Assembly: GCF_020150815.1 (NCBI RefSeq) | Contig: NZ_CP083724.1 | Location: 310,001 to 374,000 of the forward strand | Source: Haloprofundus salilacus | Lineage (GTDB): Archaea > Halobacteriota > Halobacteria > Halobacteriales > Haloferacaceae | DNA: 64,000 nt | Reading direction: 5' to 3' | In this document: piece by piece, positions 1 through 9,027 of the stretch | How the letters are laid out: each line of letters begins with the position of its first letter | How positions within the stretch are numbered: the stretch's first letter is position 1 | Notes under the pieces: generated by a model | Told to the model about the DNA's origin: nothing | Seen by the model: the letters and a program-made list of their open reading frames with translations, nothing else | Databases searched by the model: none | Translations under genes and position numbers: made by a program

Positions 1-1268
1 GTCACCTCTCCGATGCCGTACTCGTCGCCCCACCGTGCGACGATAGCGACGATGAGACCGACGACGCCGAGGGCGACGACGGCGATAGAGGCGAACGCGA
101 CTCGGAAGTCGAACGTCTCGATGAGCACGCCGAAAAGCGGCGGCGCGACGGTGCTACCGACCATGATACCAATGGTGACGACGGCGAAGTTTCGTCCGAG
201 GTCGGCGCGGGCCGAGAGGACGTCAGCCAGTTTGTCGCGGGCGGGTGTGCTCAGACTCCCGACGCTCCCGGCGACGACGGCGGTGACGATAGCCGCTGAC
301 GGCGGCAGAACGAACGACGCGAGCAGGAGGACGAACACGGCGACGAGCGCGTAACTGCCGACGATGAGCGGCGCTGGCGCGAACCGGTCCGAGAGGTCGC
401 CGCCGACGAGCATGAACACCGCGCCGACGCCGAACATCACCGAGAGCGTGAGGCTCGCCGTCGACGACTCGACGCCGTACCCCTGTTCGAGGAGCGTGAC
501 GACGAACGAGGTAATGCCCCACATCGCCGTCGAGGCGACCAGCGCCAGCAGACCGAGCGCGAGAATCGTCGGCGAGTCGAGCAACGCCCGCGTGCCGGCG
601 CGGAGTCGGCTCGAGAGCGACGGAGTCTGCGACCTCTCGTCGGGGCGCTCCGGCCCGTTCGGTCGACGAACCGACGCGGGGACGTATCGAAGCGAGACGA
701 CCACCGCGAGGACGGCGTACAGGAGACCGACTGCCCCGATGAGAGCGAACGCGTGGCGCCAGTTTAGCCCGTCGAGCGAGGAGACGGCGACGATGACGAC
801 GGGCGGCGCGGCGAACCCGATGTTTCCCGCGAAGCCGTGGACGCTGAACACCCGCCCGCGGTTCGCCTCGGTCGTCGCGTCCGAGAGAAGCGGGTAATGT
901 GCCGGGTGGTGACCGGCGACGCCAACGCCGAGGAGTATCTGGCCGACGAGAAGCCACTCGAACGTCGGCGCGGCCGCGAGGACGAGTGCGCCGATGCCTC
1001 CGAGAACGAGGCAGAGACCGAGCGTGAGTGTCCGGTCGTACGTGTCGGAGAGATAGCCGAACGGGAGTTGGAACGCCGTGTTGATGAACGCCTGCGCTCC
1101 CATCGCGAAGCCGAGCGTCGCGATCGTCACGTCGAACTCCGTCGCCAACACGCCGAGAATCGGCGGGAAGAGAACAAGATGCATGTGGTTGACGACGTGC
1201 GACCCGCTCACGAGGCTCAGCACGACGAGTGCCTCTCGGGGGAGCGTCCGCAGCGAACTGAACGACAC
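1..1268 (-). CDS. MFS transporter, 3' end outside the window
   Basis: Translation of the minus strand gives a long hydrophobic protein of about 420 residues that runs off the left edge. It begins LPREALVVLSLVSGSHVVNHMH and contains the MFS loop 2-3 signature region (FGYLSDTYDRTLTLG), a conserved VGQILLGVGVAGHHPAHYPL helix, and a second half with the matching loop GGDLSDRFAPAPLIVG. This is the twelve-helix major facilitator architecture in the inner membrane. I chose the GTG at 1266-1268; an internal ATG (NHMH) is an alternative start. The substrate cannot be told. No frameshift is visible in the part present. Confidence 0.85.
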   Translation of the reverse strand, partial: MSFSSLRTLPREALVVLSLVSGSHVVNHMHLVLFPPILGVLATEFDVTIATLGFAMGAQAFINTAFQLPFGYLSDTYDRTLTLGLCLVLGGIGALVLAAAPTFEWLLVGQILLGVGVAGHHPAHYPLLSDATTEANRGRVFSVHGFAGNIGFAAPPVVIVAVSSLDGLNWRHAFALIGAVGLLYAVLAVVVSLRYVPASVRRPNGPERPDERSQTPSLSSRLRAGTRALLDSPTILALGLLALVASTAMWGITSFVVTLLEQGYGVESSTASLTLSVMFGVGAVFMLVGGDLSDRFAPAPLIVGSYALVAVFVLLLASFVLPPSAAIVTAVVAGSVGSLSTPARDKLADVLSARADLGRNFAVVTIGIMVGSTVAPPLFGVLIETFDFRVAFASIAVVALGVVGLIVAIVARWGDEYGIGEV

Positions 1269-1548
1269 GCGGGAGTGATGACCGTCTCGGTAGTTAGTAC
1301 TGCGTGAACCGGAAGGGACTGACTCGGTTAAATCGACTGCCGAGGCGGCGAAGCAGGTCGTGGACGCGGTCGAAAACGCGAGCACTAACGAGGGGATTCG
1401 CCTCCGCGTCACCCGAGAAAACGCGACGGTGAGATGCAGACGACGTCGAAGAGATCAGTTAGGGAGAAACCGTCGCCGCATTCGCTCGGAGAACCGCCGC
1501 GGAGGGCGGTACGGATTTCACGACCGGCGACGAGTGTCGGGACGGAAC

Positions 1549-2517
1549 GTGAACGAGAGCCACCGAATCGACGTGAGCAGGGGAAGCCTCGAAGGGACGA
1601 ACAGCGCGTACGTGCTCCCGAAACGCGGCGTCGTCGTCGACCCGGGACCGCCAGGCGACGACGCGTGGGACCGCCTCGTCTCCGGTATCGAAGAGACCGG
1701 ACTCGAACTCCGCGACGTATCGTCGGTGCTCGTCACCCACTGGCACGTCGACCACGCGGGACTCGCGCCGCGACTCTGCGAGACGAGCGACGCGACGCTG
1801 TACCTGCACGAGAGCGACGCGGCGTTCGTCGCTGACTACGCGGCCGCGAGACGAGAGCGCGTTGACCGGGACGCCCGAAAACTGGCGGCGTGGGGCGTCC
1901 CCAATGAAACCGTCGAGTCGGTGGTCGCGGGCGATAGGCCGTCGCCGATGCCGGACGAGTATCCGGTCGAGTCGCTCGTGGACGGCGACACTGTCGTGGG
2001 CGTCGAGACGATTCACACACCCGGACACACGCTCGGTCACGCCGCGTTCGTCGCGCACGGTGACGAACGCAACGACGCTACGCTGTTCGTCGGCGACGCG
2101 GTGTTGCCCACCTACACCCCGAACGTCGGTGGCAGCGACACCCGCGTCGCCGACGCGTTAGAAACGTATCAGGGGACCCTGTCGAACCTCAGAGAACGCG
2201 CAGCGGCGTCGAGGCAAACGGAAACGGCACATCCGGGACACGGGGCAGAGCTGTCGCTCGGACCCCGCATCGACGAGATTCTGACGCACCACGAGATACG
2301 AACGGAGCGAGTGTACGACTGCGTCGAGAAGCGCGGCCCGCTCACCCCGTGGCAAGTCGCGACGCATCTGTTCGGCGAGATGTGCGGGATCCACGTCAAG
2401 ATGGGCGCCGGCGAGGCGGCCGCGCATCTCTCGGCGCTGGCGGCGGCGGGACGCGTCGAACGGGTCGGTGACGAATCCGGCGACGACGAACCCGTCGTCT
2501 ACGCGACCGATCCGTAG
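1549..2517 (+). CDS. Metallo-beta-lactamase fold hydrolase
   Basis: Cytosolic MBL-fold enzyme of about 322 residues. The zinc motif HWHVDH lies at residues 64-69, followed by TPGHTLGH, a GDAVLP aspartate and a C-terminal HPGHG histidine, so all metal ligands are present. The C-terminal third (GPLTPWQVATHLFG, AAAHLSALAAAGRVE) resembles the winged-helix tail of MBL hydrolases of the LACTB2/glyoxalase II type. The reading frame stays open back to an ATG at 1360, but the added N-terminus is arginine-rich and unlike the family; the GTG at 1549 fits the usual start. The substrate is unknown; thioester hydrolysis is a common role for this subgroup. Confidence 0.85.
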   Translation: MNESHRIDVSRGSLEGTNSAYVLPKRGVVVDPGPPGDDAWDRLVSGIEETGLELRDVSSVLVTHWHVDHAGLAPRLCETSDATLYLHESDAAFVADYAAARRERVDRDARKLAAWGVPNETVESVVAGDRPSPMPDEYPVESLVDGDTVVGVETIHTPGHTLGHAAFVAHGDERNDATLFVGDAVLPTYTPNVGGSDTRVADALETYQGTLSNLRERAAASRQTETAHPGHGAELSLGPRIDEILTHHEIRTERVYDCVEKRGPLTPWQVATHLFGEMCGIHVKMGAGEAAAHLSALAAAGRVERVGDESGDDEPVVYATDP

Positions 2518-2576
2518 TGGGTCCAGTAAGCGGTAGCCGACGCTTCGCGCGCGAATCGTTCGAGCAGTCCCCGCGG

Positions 2577-3014
2577 ACCACTCCTCTGAGTAGTGCGTCT
2601 GTACTCGGTCTTCGAGCCAATCGAGCTTGTCAAAGAGTACGTACAGATGGTGTTTGTCCTCGAGCGGCGTCGGTTCTACGGCCGAGTCAGCGTTCGGCGG
2701 CGGGTGGAGATGTCCAGCGGGAGCGTCCGGCTTTGGGTGTCGGTCCCAACGACACTCCCACCTCTCATCGCGTGCAACCTCCAGGTAGTGTACCGAGTAC
2801 GCACCGCCTTCGAACCAGCGAACGTCGATGCGGACCTCGGTGACCGGGTCGAGTACTGCGCCTCGTCGATTCGCAGTTCGAGGACGCGCGGTGCGAGGGA
2901 GTCAGGTCTGAACCCCCAATCGACGACGAGGGGGTGGGTCGCGGCCCGCCGGGCGAGCAGTTCGAGCGTCGAGATATCGAGCGAGCCGGTCGGTCCTTCG
3001 GGGCGGTCGCTCAC
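2577..3014 (-). pseudogene. Frameshifted haloarchaeal hypothetical gene, partner of the HTH gene
   Basis: Starts with GTG at 3012-3014, one base after the stop of the HTH gene, and reads LDISTLELLARRAATHPLV ... RVLELRIDEAQY in one frame. Near 2840-2855 the homologous text moves to another frame: VTEVRIDVRWFEGGAYSVHY, CRWDRHPKPDAP, HLHPPP, LEDKHHLYVLFDKLDWLEDRV. The second frame then has no stop where the family normally ends and runs on antisense into the MBL gene. I recognise this as a haloarchaeal protein of unknown function that usually follows a DUF7342-type HTH gene. A real frameshift or a sequencing error would both give this picture. The left end is approximate. Confidence 0.7.
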
Positions 3015-3015
3015 G

Positions 3016-3542
3016 TTACGCTCGCGCTCGGTCGTCGCGCATCGACTCGGCTCGCCGAACGGCCCGTTCGAGAACCGAGATGTCACGGCGGACGGTTCGC
3101 CACTCCGCGAGTTCGTCCCACCGTTCGTGCACGGATTCGGAGTCAGTGTCGGGGGTCTCGGACTCGATGACCGCGTCAGGACCGGGAACGCCGTACCGCT
3201 CTTGAAAACCGCGATCCTCGTCGATCAGTTCGTCGACCCGAGTTCGCAGTTCCGCAGGAGTGTGCTCGTGAGCCAACTGTTCGACCCACTTCCCCCGGAA
3301 GTACGGCGGATTTCGCCGGTAAGTCGCGGGCCCTGCGTCGCTTCGGTCTGCGATTCCCATCTCGGCGAGTTGCGAGAGCGCCTGGGGGGCACCGTTCTCG
3401 GAACAGTCCGCCCAGTCGGCGAACTGTCGGACGGAGGCGGGGGCGTGCGTCCCGACGAGGACGTCGTAGACGCGCTGGAATATCGTTCTCTCCTGTTTCC
3501 ACCGCTCCCGCGCGTTTCCCTCCGGGGTCGGCGCTCGGTCAT
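3016..3542 (-). pseudogene. Winged-HTH regulator (DUF7342-like) with a frameshift at its 5' end
   Basis: The main frame reads ERWKQERTIFQRVYDVLVG, a winged HTH (APASVRQFADWADCSENGA, PQALSQLAEMGIADR), then PATYRRNPPYFRGKWVE and a helical C-terminus (ELRTRVDELIDEDRGFQERY, EWRTVRRDISVLERAVRRAE). This matches a haloarchaeal HTH family that I know as DUF7342. The frame has no ATG, GTG or TTG between its upstream stop and the conserved part. The only good start, ATG at 3540-3542 (MTERRP), is in another frame, so a one-base change lies between about 3503 and 3540. An ATG at 3358-3360 could give a short version without most of the HTH. An AT-rich promoter region lies at 3545-3595. Confidence 0.7.
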
Positions 3543-3598
3543 AACTGTGTCTCGGTTAACTAAATTCACATATATTTCTAGTAGCTCAGATATCTTCG

Positions 3599-5050
3599 CT
3601 ACCGTCGGTCATCCACCGGGGCGAACTTCACGCCGTACCGCGGAACTCCTTCCTGTTCGTACAGTCTCCGAACGACCGCACGAACCTCGTCGTCGAGTTC
3701 GACGGTTCCAGCGTTGGCGTCGGTCAGTTGCACCGGGATCGTCACGGATTCCCCCTTGTGTTCCAGTTCCACGATGGCGACGTCGTACGCGCCGTCGCGT
3801 CGCTGCTGCTCGGCGAACTCCGGCGGCGCGCCGCCGTGACCGATGGAGGTGGCCGCGCGGACGGTTCCAGTTCGAGGGAGTTCGACGCGCTCGAACTCGA
3901 TGCGACGGTGGCAGTTCCGACACGCGCCCTCCGGCGGGAACGTGAGCGCCTCGCACTCAGGGCACCGCCCGGCCGCGAGTCGGTAGCGTTGGTCGAGCGA
4001 CCGCTGCCACGCCGGGAGGCTGACGTGCGCGCCGCCGCCGGCGACGTCGACGGTGCCGATATAGCCGCGTTCGCGGAGATATTCGGGGTAGGTGACCGAG
4101 ATGCCGCCGTCGAGTTCGGCGTCAAACCCGCTGTCGACGCGGCCCTCGAACAGCATCGCCGTCGCCCCGCCGCCGCTGCCGAAGAAGACGGCGAGCGTTC
4201 GGTCGTCATCCTCGGCGGCATCGAGCGCGGCAGCCAGTCCGAGCGGGACGCCCGCCGCCCCCGCGTCGCCGATTCGGTCGACGACCGTCCCGCGAGCGAG
4301 CGTTTCGCGGGGTATCGAGAGGTCACCGGTCGCGCGCGAGGGCATCCGGGCGTCTGGTTGGAACACAGCCGCGCCGTCGACGTCTGTGATATCGACGTCG
4401 AGTCTATCGGCGGCGTCCGGGTCCGCACCGAGGCCCTCGACGGCGCTCGTCACGCTCTCTCGAATCGCGCGTCGCTCGTAGCTGGTGATGTCGAGTCCGG
4501 TCAGTTCGTCGCTGCCGCGTTCGCGGTAACTGATGCCCGCGAGTTCGTCGACGTGACTGGTCGAACCCAAACGTTCGACGGACCCACTCTCCGCGAGGAG
4601 AAACGCCGCGGCCCCGGCACCAAACGGGTGGTCGGCGCTCGCCGGGTCGCCGCGCGGGAGGTCGGCGGCGACGACGAGGGCGGGACCCTCGGCGTCGAAC
4701 CCCGAGTCGAGGGCCTGTGCTCCCGCGAGCGTGCTTTGCGTGAATGTCCGTATCGAAGTCGACGTCGGAAGTCCGAGCGCGCGGACGAGACGCGGCGCGA
4801 TCTCCTCGGCGTCGAGCGGCGGCGTCGTCGTCGCGAGACAGACCGTCGAAACGTCGTCAGGGTCGAGGCTGCTACGAGAGAGCGCGGACTCCGCCGCCGC
4901 GACCGCAAGCGTCAGCGCGTCCTCGTCGACCGTCGGGACGGTCTTCGACTCGATTCCAGCGCCCGAATAGCGACCCCACACGTCGGCGACCTCGTCTGCC
5001 GAGATTCGGAGTCGCGGGAGCGCGACGCCGACGGCGTCGATGGCGTTCAT
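3599..5050 (-). CDS. HMG-CoA-synthase-like thiolase-fold protein fused to a DUF35 zinc-ribbon/OB domain
   Basis: 483 residues. Residues 1 to about 340 have the HMG-CoA synthase/ketoacyl synthase III fold (VGVALPRLRISADEVADVWG, PFGAGAAAFLL, LAVFFGSGGGATAMLFEGRV). The last 125 or so form a rubredoxin-like zinc ribbon (CPECEALTFPPEGACRNC) followed by an OB fold (GTVRAATSIGHGG, VTIPVQL), that is DUF35. Where HMG-CoA synthases carry the nucleophilic cysteine this protein has FTQSTLAGAQAL, and no other cysteine sits nearby. It may therefore bind or channel acyl-CoA without classical catalysis. Its start overlaps the thiolase stop by four bases, so the two are translationally coupled. Confidence 0.85.
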   Translation of the reverse strand: MNAIDAVGVALPRLRISADEVADVWGRYSGAGIESKTVPTVDEDALTLAVAAAESALSRSSLDPDDVSTVCLATTTPPLDAEEIAPRLVRALGLPTSTSIRTFTQSTLAGAQALDSGFDAEGPALVVAADLPRGDPASADHPFGAGAAAFLLAESGSVERLGSTSHVDELAGISYRERGSDELTGLDITSYERRAIRESVTSAVEGLGADPDAADRLDVDITDVDGAAVFQPDARMPSRATGDLSIPRETLARGTVVDRIGDAGAAGVPLGLAAALDAAEDDDRTLAVFFGSGGGATAMLFEGRVDSGFDAELDGGISVTYPEYLRERGYIGTVDVAGGGAHVSLPAWQRSLDQRYRLAAGRCPECEALTFPPEGACRNCHRRIEFERVELPRTGTVRAATSIGHGGAPPEFAEQQRRDGAYDVAIVELEHKGESVTIPVQLTDANAGTVELDDEVRAVVRRLYEQEGVPRYGVKFAPVDDRR

Positions 5051-6222
5051 CGCTCCCCTCCGCTCGACCGCTCGAACAGATGGACCGTCGCGCCGCCGCC
5101 GCTCCCGCCGACGTTGTGTGCGAGACCGTATCTCGGACTCTCGACCTGCGTGTGCGCCTCGCCCCGGAGTTGCTCGAATAGTTCGACTATCTGGCCGGTC
5201 CCGGTCGCGCCGATGGGGTGGCCCTTCGATTTCAGCCCACCGGAGGTGTTGACTGGGAGTCGACCGTCGGGATCGGTGACGCCCTCGCGGAGCAACCGTC
5301 CGCTCTCGCCGGGGTCACAGAAGCCGAGATCCTCGTAGGCGACGAGTTCGGCGATGGCGAAGCAGTCGTGGACCTCCGCGATGTCGACGTCGGTCGGACC
5401 GATGCCGGCCTCGCCGTAAGCGCGTTCAGCGGCGCGGCGACTCGCGGGGATGCTCGTGAGCGTGTCGCGCTGGAAGAGACCGACGTGTCCGCTCGACGCG
5501 CCCATCCCAGCGACGCGAACCGGGTCGTCGCTGAGTTCGAAGGCCGCCTCCTCGCCGGCGACGATGACGGCGCTCGCGCCGTCGGTCGTCGGACAGCAGT
5601 GGTAGAGATTGAGCGGGTCGGCGACCGTCGGAGCGGCCATCGCGTCTTCGAGCGAGCACTCGAAGCCGAGGTGGGCGTTCGGGTTTCGCGCGCCGTTGGC
5701 GTGGTTCTTCACGGCCACACGCGAGAGATCCTCCGTCGTCGTCCCGTACTCGTTCGTGTGGGCGCTCGCCATCTGCGCGTAGACGCCCGAAAACGTCGTC
5801 CCCGAAAGTCGCTCCCACTCGGTTTCACCGCTCACGCCGAGCCACCACTTCGTGTGGTCCGAACTCGTGTCGGTCATCACCTCGTAGCCGCCGGCCAGCG
5901 CGATGTCGGCCAGTCCCGCTCGAACCGCCGCGACGGCGCTCCGAAACGCGTACCCGCTGGCGGCGCAGGCGTTCTCGATGCGAGTCGTCGGAACGCCATG
6001 GAGACCGACGTGTTCGGTCACCGCCGGGCCGCTCAATCCGAGTTGTCGGCCACCGACGCCGAGGGTGCCGACGAACGCCTCGTCGATTCGCTGCGGGTCG
6101 AGTTCCGCGTCGACGCTCGCCGTCGCGCGGTCGAACGCCGTCTCGAACAGGGACCGATAGCTCTCGTCCGGGAACGACCCGAACGGCGACTGCCCCGCCC
6201 CGACGACGTACACGTCTGTCAT
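5047..6222 (-). CDS. Thiolase-family acyl-CoA acetyltransferase
   Basis: 391 residues with the thiolase fold: N-terminal DVYVVGAGQSPFG, nucleophile motif ENACAASG (Cys86), NTSGGLKSKGHPIGATG with the catalytic histidine, and a C-terminal NVGGSGG in place of the CxGxGxG of biosynthetic thiolases. That C-terminus is typical of the archaeal and SCP2-type thiolases that work with a DUF35 partner. The reaction is reversible Claisen condensation or thiolytic cleavage of 3-ketoacyl-CoA in the cytoplasm. It is first in a two-gene operon with the HMGS-like/DUF35 fusion and is divergent from a PaaG-like crotonase. A role in degrading a carboxylic acid or side chain is more likely than mevalonate synthesis, but this is inference. 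Confidence 0.9.
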   Translation of the reverse strand: MTDVYVVGAGQSPFGSFPDESYRSLFETAFDRATASVDAELDPQRIDEAFVGTLGVGGRQLGLSGPAVTEHVGLHGVPTTRIENACAASGYAFRSAVAAVRAGLADIALAGGYEVMTDTSSDHTKWWLGVSGETEWERLSGTTFSGVYAQMASAHTNEYGTTTEDLSRVAVKNHANGARNPNAHLGFECSLEDAMAAPTVADPLNLYHCCPTTDGASAVIVAGEEAAFELSDDPVRVAGMGASSGHVGLFQRDTLTSIPASRRAAERAYGEAGIGPTDVDIAEVHDCFAIAELVAYEDLGFCDPGESGRLLREGVTDPDGRLPVNTSGGLKSKGHPIGATGTGQIVELFEQLRGEAHTQVESPRYGLAHNVGGSGGGATVHLFERSSGGER

Positions 6223-6343
6223 GCCCCGAGAAGGGAGCGAGAGCGAGAAAAAACCATAGGACGAGGCGCCGGTCGCTGGCGCCGGAATCTCCGACCGATG
6301 TTCCGGCAGCCACGTTTAACACCGACCGCTCGGTGCACTCTGC

Positions 6344-7111
6344 ATGGTACGCACCGAAGTCGACGGTCGGACTTGGACGCTCACGTTCGACCGACCTGAG
6401 GCACGCAACGCGTTCACCGAGTCAACGGCACGGGAGTTGGTCGCCGCGCTCGGAGAGGCGGCGGACGACGACGCGCGGGCGGTCGTCCTCACCGGCGAGG
6501 GCAAGGCCTTCAGCGCGGGCGGCGACCTCGAAGCGATGCGCGACCGCGAGGAGACGCCCGCCGAGGCGTACGAACGGGTACAGGAGACACTCAACGCGGT
6601 CGTCGAGGCGATTTTAACGGCTCCGTTTCCAGTCGTCTCGAAGGTCAACGGCGACGCCGTCGGCGCGGGGACGAACGTCGCCGCAGCCTGTGACTTCGTC
6701 GTCGCCGACGAGGGGGCGCGGTTCGGAGAAGTGTTCGTCAACGTGGGGCTCATCCCCGACAGCGGTGGCACCGTGCTTTTGCCACAGTTGGTCGGCCTCC
6801 GGCGGGCGAAGGAGTTGACGATGACGGGGCGACTGTTCAATGCCAAGGAGGCGCGGGAGATGGGCCTCATCAACGAGGCCGTCGAGAGTGGAGAACTCGA
6901 CGCGGCCGTTTCCGAGCTCCTGGAGACGCTCGCGTCGAAGCCGACCGAGACGCTCGCGCTGATAAAACAGGGACTGCACGAGAACGTCGGCCGACCGTTC
7001 CGCGACGGGTTGGAGCGGGAAGCACATCTGCAGGTACAAGCGTACGCGACTAACTCGCACGCGGAGGGAGTCGACGCGTTCTTGGAGGGTCGGTCGCCGG
7101 ATTTCGAGTGA
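6344..7111 (+). CDS. Enoyl-CoA hydratase/isomerase family protein, PaaG-like
   Basis: 255-residue crotonase. The oxyanion-hole segment GKAFSAGGDLEAM lies near residues 58-70, the second oxyanion and catalytic region is NVGLIPDSGGTVLLPQLVG, and the C-terminal helix ends AYATNSHAEGVDAFLEGR. The PDSGG motif, with Asp rather than Glu, is the form seen in PaaG-type delta3/delta2-enoyl-CoA isomerases and ring-epoxide isomerases. True hydratase activity is therefore less certain. The start follows an AT-rich stretch (acgtttaacac) about 30 bases upstream, consistent with a near-leaderless mRNA. It is divergent from the thiolase operon, suggesting shared CoA-thioester metabolism. Confidence 0.9.
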   Translation: MVRTEVDGRTWTLTFDRPEARNAFTESTARELVAALGEAADDDARAVVLTGEGKAFSAGGDLEAMRDREETPAEAYERVQETLNAVVEAILTAPFPVVSKVNGDAVGAGTNVAAACDFVVADEGARFGEVFVNVGLIPDSGGTVLLPQLVGLRRAKELTMTGRLFNAKEAREMGLINEAVESGELDAAVSELLETLASKPTETLALIKQGLHENVGRPFRDGLEREAHLQVQAYATNSHAEGVDAFLEGRSPDFE

Positions 7112-7145
7112 GGAGCGTACGAAGGGGCTAGTGGCCCGTATCCGT

Positions 7146-8393
7146 TCAGACGAACGACTCGAACTTCTTGTCGTTCCCCGTATCGGGGAGGTACTCGACG
7201 ATACTGCGGTGCGCGCCGACCTCCTCGATGAGCGTCTGGAGCGCGTCGACGACGGTGGCGATATCCCGGTTCAGTTCGTGTTCGCGGTACGTTCCGCCGC
7301 TCTGTCCGCGGTGCTGCTTGTGCGAGACCGTGAGGTTGAGAATCTCGAAGTCGGAGAGGAATCCACGGATACGGCGCGCAGTTCGGGGTTCGCGCCGGGA
7401 GTGGTGACAGAACTCCTTGTAGCGCTGGTAGACGATGCGCGAACGCGCCGGCGACTCGCCTTTCGCGCTGAGCGTCGTCAGCGCGTACAGCGTCAACTGC
7501 TCGTGTTCGGTGAGATCGCGCATGATGTCCATGCTCTGCTGGGCCTCGAGTTTCTCCTGGGCGCGCCGGACGTGGTCTGTCGTCACCTTGGTCGCCTTCT
7601 CCGTTCGCGCCAAGTCCCCCGCTTTCCTGAGCAGCGTGATGGCGCGGCGCGCGTCGCCGCCGTCCTGTCGGCCGTGAGCGGCGCATAGTGAGAGCACGCC
7701 GTCGTCGAGCGCACCCTCGTAGAAGGCGATATCGGCGCGCTGTTCGAGCACTTTCCGGAGTTCGCCCGCGTCGTACGGCGGGAACGAGATTTCGGTCTCG
7801 CAGAGCGACGACTGCACCTTCGCGTCAAGGCGCTCGCGAAACGTCGAGTCGTTGGAGATGCCGATGAGACCGAGTTGGATGTTGTCGATGTACCCGTTGT
7901 TGTCCGCCCGCGTGATCTGATAGAGGAACGTGTCGTCGCGGATGTGATCTATCTCGTCGAGGACGAGGAGCACCGTCCCCGTGAGGTCGTTGAGTTCGTT
8001 CCACAGCAGGCGGTACACCTTCGACTGCGGATGACCGGTTTCGGCGATGTGGTGTTCGGGTTCGCGGAGCTCGTTGATGAGCCGAATCGCGGCCTGATAG
8101 CTGGTGCTTAACCCGTCGCAGTTCATGTCGACGACGGTGAGTTCGACGTCGTAGAACTCGGCTGACTCCGCGAGGTCGTTCAAAAGAAAGTTCGTGACGG
8201 CAGTCTTTCCAACACCCGTTTTCCCGTAGATGAAGATGTTGTCGGGGTACTCGCCGTTTATCACAGGTTGTAGCGCCGCCTCGTACGCCTCGGTTTCGTC
8301 GTCGCGGCCGACGATGTCGTCCGGAACGTACTCCACCTTCAGCGTGTTCCGCTGTTTGTACAGCGTGTCGTCCGGTTGGAATCGCGGGGTCAT
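7146..8393 (-). CDS. orc1: Orc1/Cdc6 replication initiator
   Basis: 415-residue AAA+ initiator. Walker A is GKTGVGKT, Walker B is VLLVLDEIDHI, sensor 1 is LIGISND, and sensor 2 lies in GGDARRAITLLRKAGDLA. The C-terminal winged helix begins around TEHEQLTLYALTTLSAKGE and ends IVEYLPDTGNDKKFE. It recognises ORB repeats and loads the MCM helicase. The gene ends next to the crotonase, and its 5' side opens straight into a 1 kb ORB-rich region, the usual arrangement of an archaeal origin with its cognate initiator. All motifs are intact. Confidence 0.95.
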   Translation of the reverse strand: MTPRFQPDDTLYKQRNTLKVEYVPDDIVGRDDETEAYEAALQPVINGEYPDNIFIYGKTGVGKTAVTNFLLNDLAESAEFYDVELTVVDMNCDGLSTSYQAAIRLINELREPEHHIAETGHPQSKVYRLLWNELNDLTGTVLLVLDEIDHIRDDTFLYQITRADNNGYIDNIQLGLIGISNDSTFRERLDAKVQSSLCETEISFPPYDAGELRKVLEQRADIAFYEGALDDGVLSLCAAHGRQDGGDARRAITLLRKAGDLARTEKATKVTTDHVRRAQEKLEAQQSMDIMRDLTEHEQLTLYALTTLSAKGESPARSRIVYQRYKEFCHHSRREPRTARRIRGFLSDFEILNLTVSHKQHRGQSGGTYREHELNRDIATVVDALQTLIEEVGAHRSIVEYLPDTGNDKKFESFV

Positions 8394-8447
8394 CTGAGTC
8401 GGCCTCCGGTGAGAGAAGCCGTGGTTCGAGACTTAGTTGTTTCGACC

Positions 8448-8998
8448 ATCGTTTCCACTGTTTCCAGTATAGCTCCCCCTCGGCTCTCTTTCCGCTAATC
8501 GGTTTACACCCCTCCGTTTCCAGTAAACCCGGACAGAACGTTCGAAGAGCCGGTGAGAGCAGCGATATCAGTTCTCACGAGTAGGGTAGCTGCGCAGTTC
8601 GAATCGATTGGACGAACGCGGACAATCGGCGTTAGACGTAGATCGGCAAATACAGACAGTCGGCGATGAGGCGAACGCGATTGCCGTTGAGAAACAGCAA
8701 ACGAATAGAAATTGTATTGAGACTGAATACTGTGGCTGAAAATCAGTCTGGCGGGTTTTAACTCCCACGCTGACCGTAAGACCCCGGTATTTCCAGTAAA
8801 TCTGTCGCGTCACATTCTTTCGAGATGACCGCTCGAACACAACTGCCCGCTTCCAGTATTTCCAATAAAGTAACATTAATATAGTATGGCACCCCCAGAA
8901 TTTCCAGTAAATGCGCAGGAAATTTCGAACCGCGAGACTAAAGCGAGGTCGATCTCGTAAGACGGACCTGACACCCTCCCCCCATCGTTTCCAGTAAA
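8448..8998 (-). repeat. Left ORB array of the origin
   Basis: Read on the minus strand, the copies are: a double element at 8448-8472 (two TTTCCA cores), a near-perfect one at 8510-8529 (TTTACTGGAAACGGAGGGG), weaker ones at 8782-8801 (TTTACTGGAAATACCGGGG) and 8892-8911 (TTTACTGGAAATTCTGGGGG), a degenerate tandem pair at 8850-8871, and a strong one at 8975-8998 (TTTACTGGAAACGATGGGGG). All G-tracts point toward orc1. The strong outer and inner copies with weaker ones between suggest sites of graded affinity; this is inference from match quality only. Confidence 0.8.
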
Positions 8999-9027
8999 GG
9001 AGGTTCCGAGAGTGGGGGAGGGGTAAG

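Noticed and set aside
1360-1548. N-terminal extension of the MBL hydrolase
   Set aside because: Arginine-rich and outside the fold; GTG 1549 gives the usual family start.
3728-5338. Long plus-strand open frame of 536 codons opposite the HMGS-like gene
   Set aside because: Arginine-rich antisense reading typical of high-GC genes; the minus-strand protein has clear family motifs.
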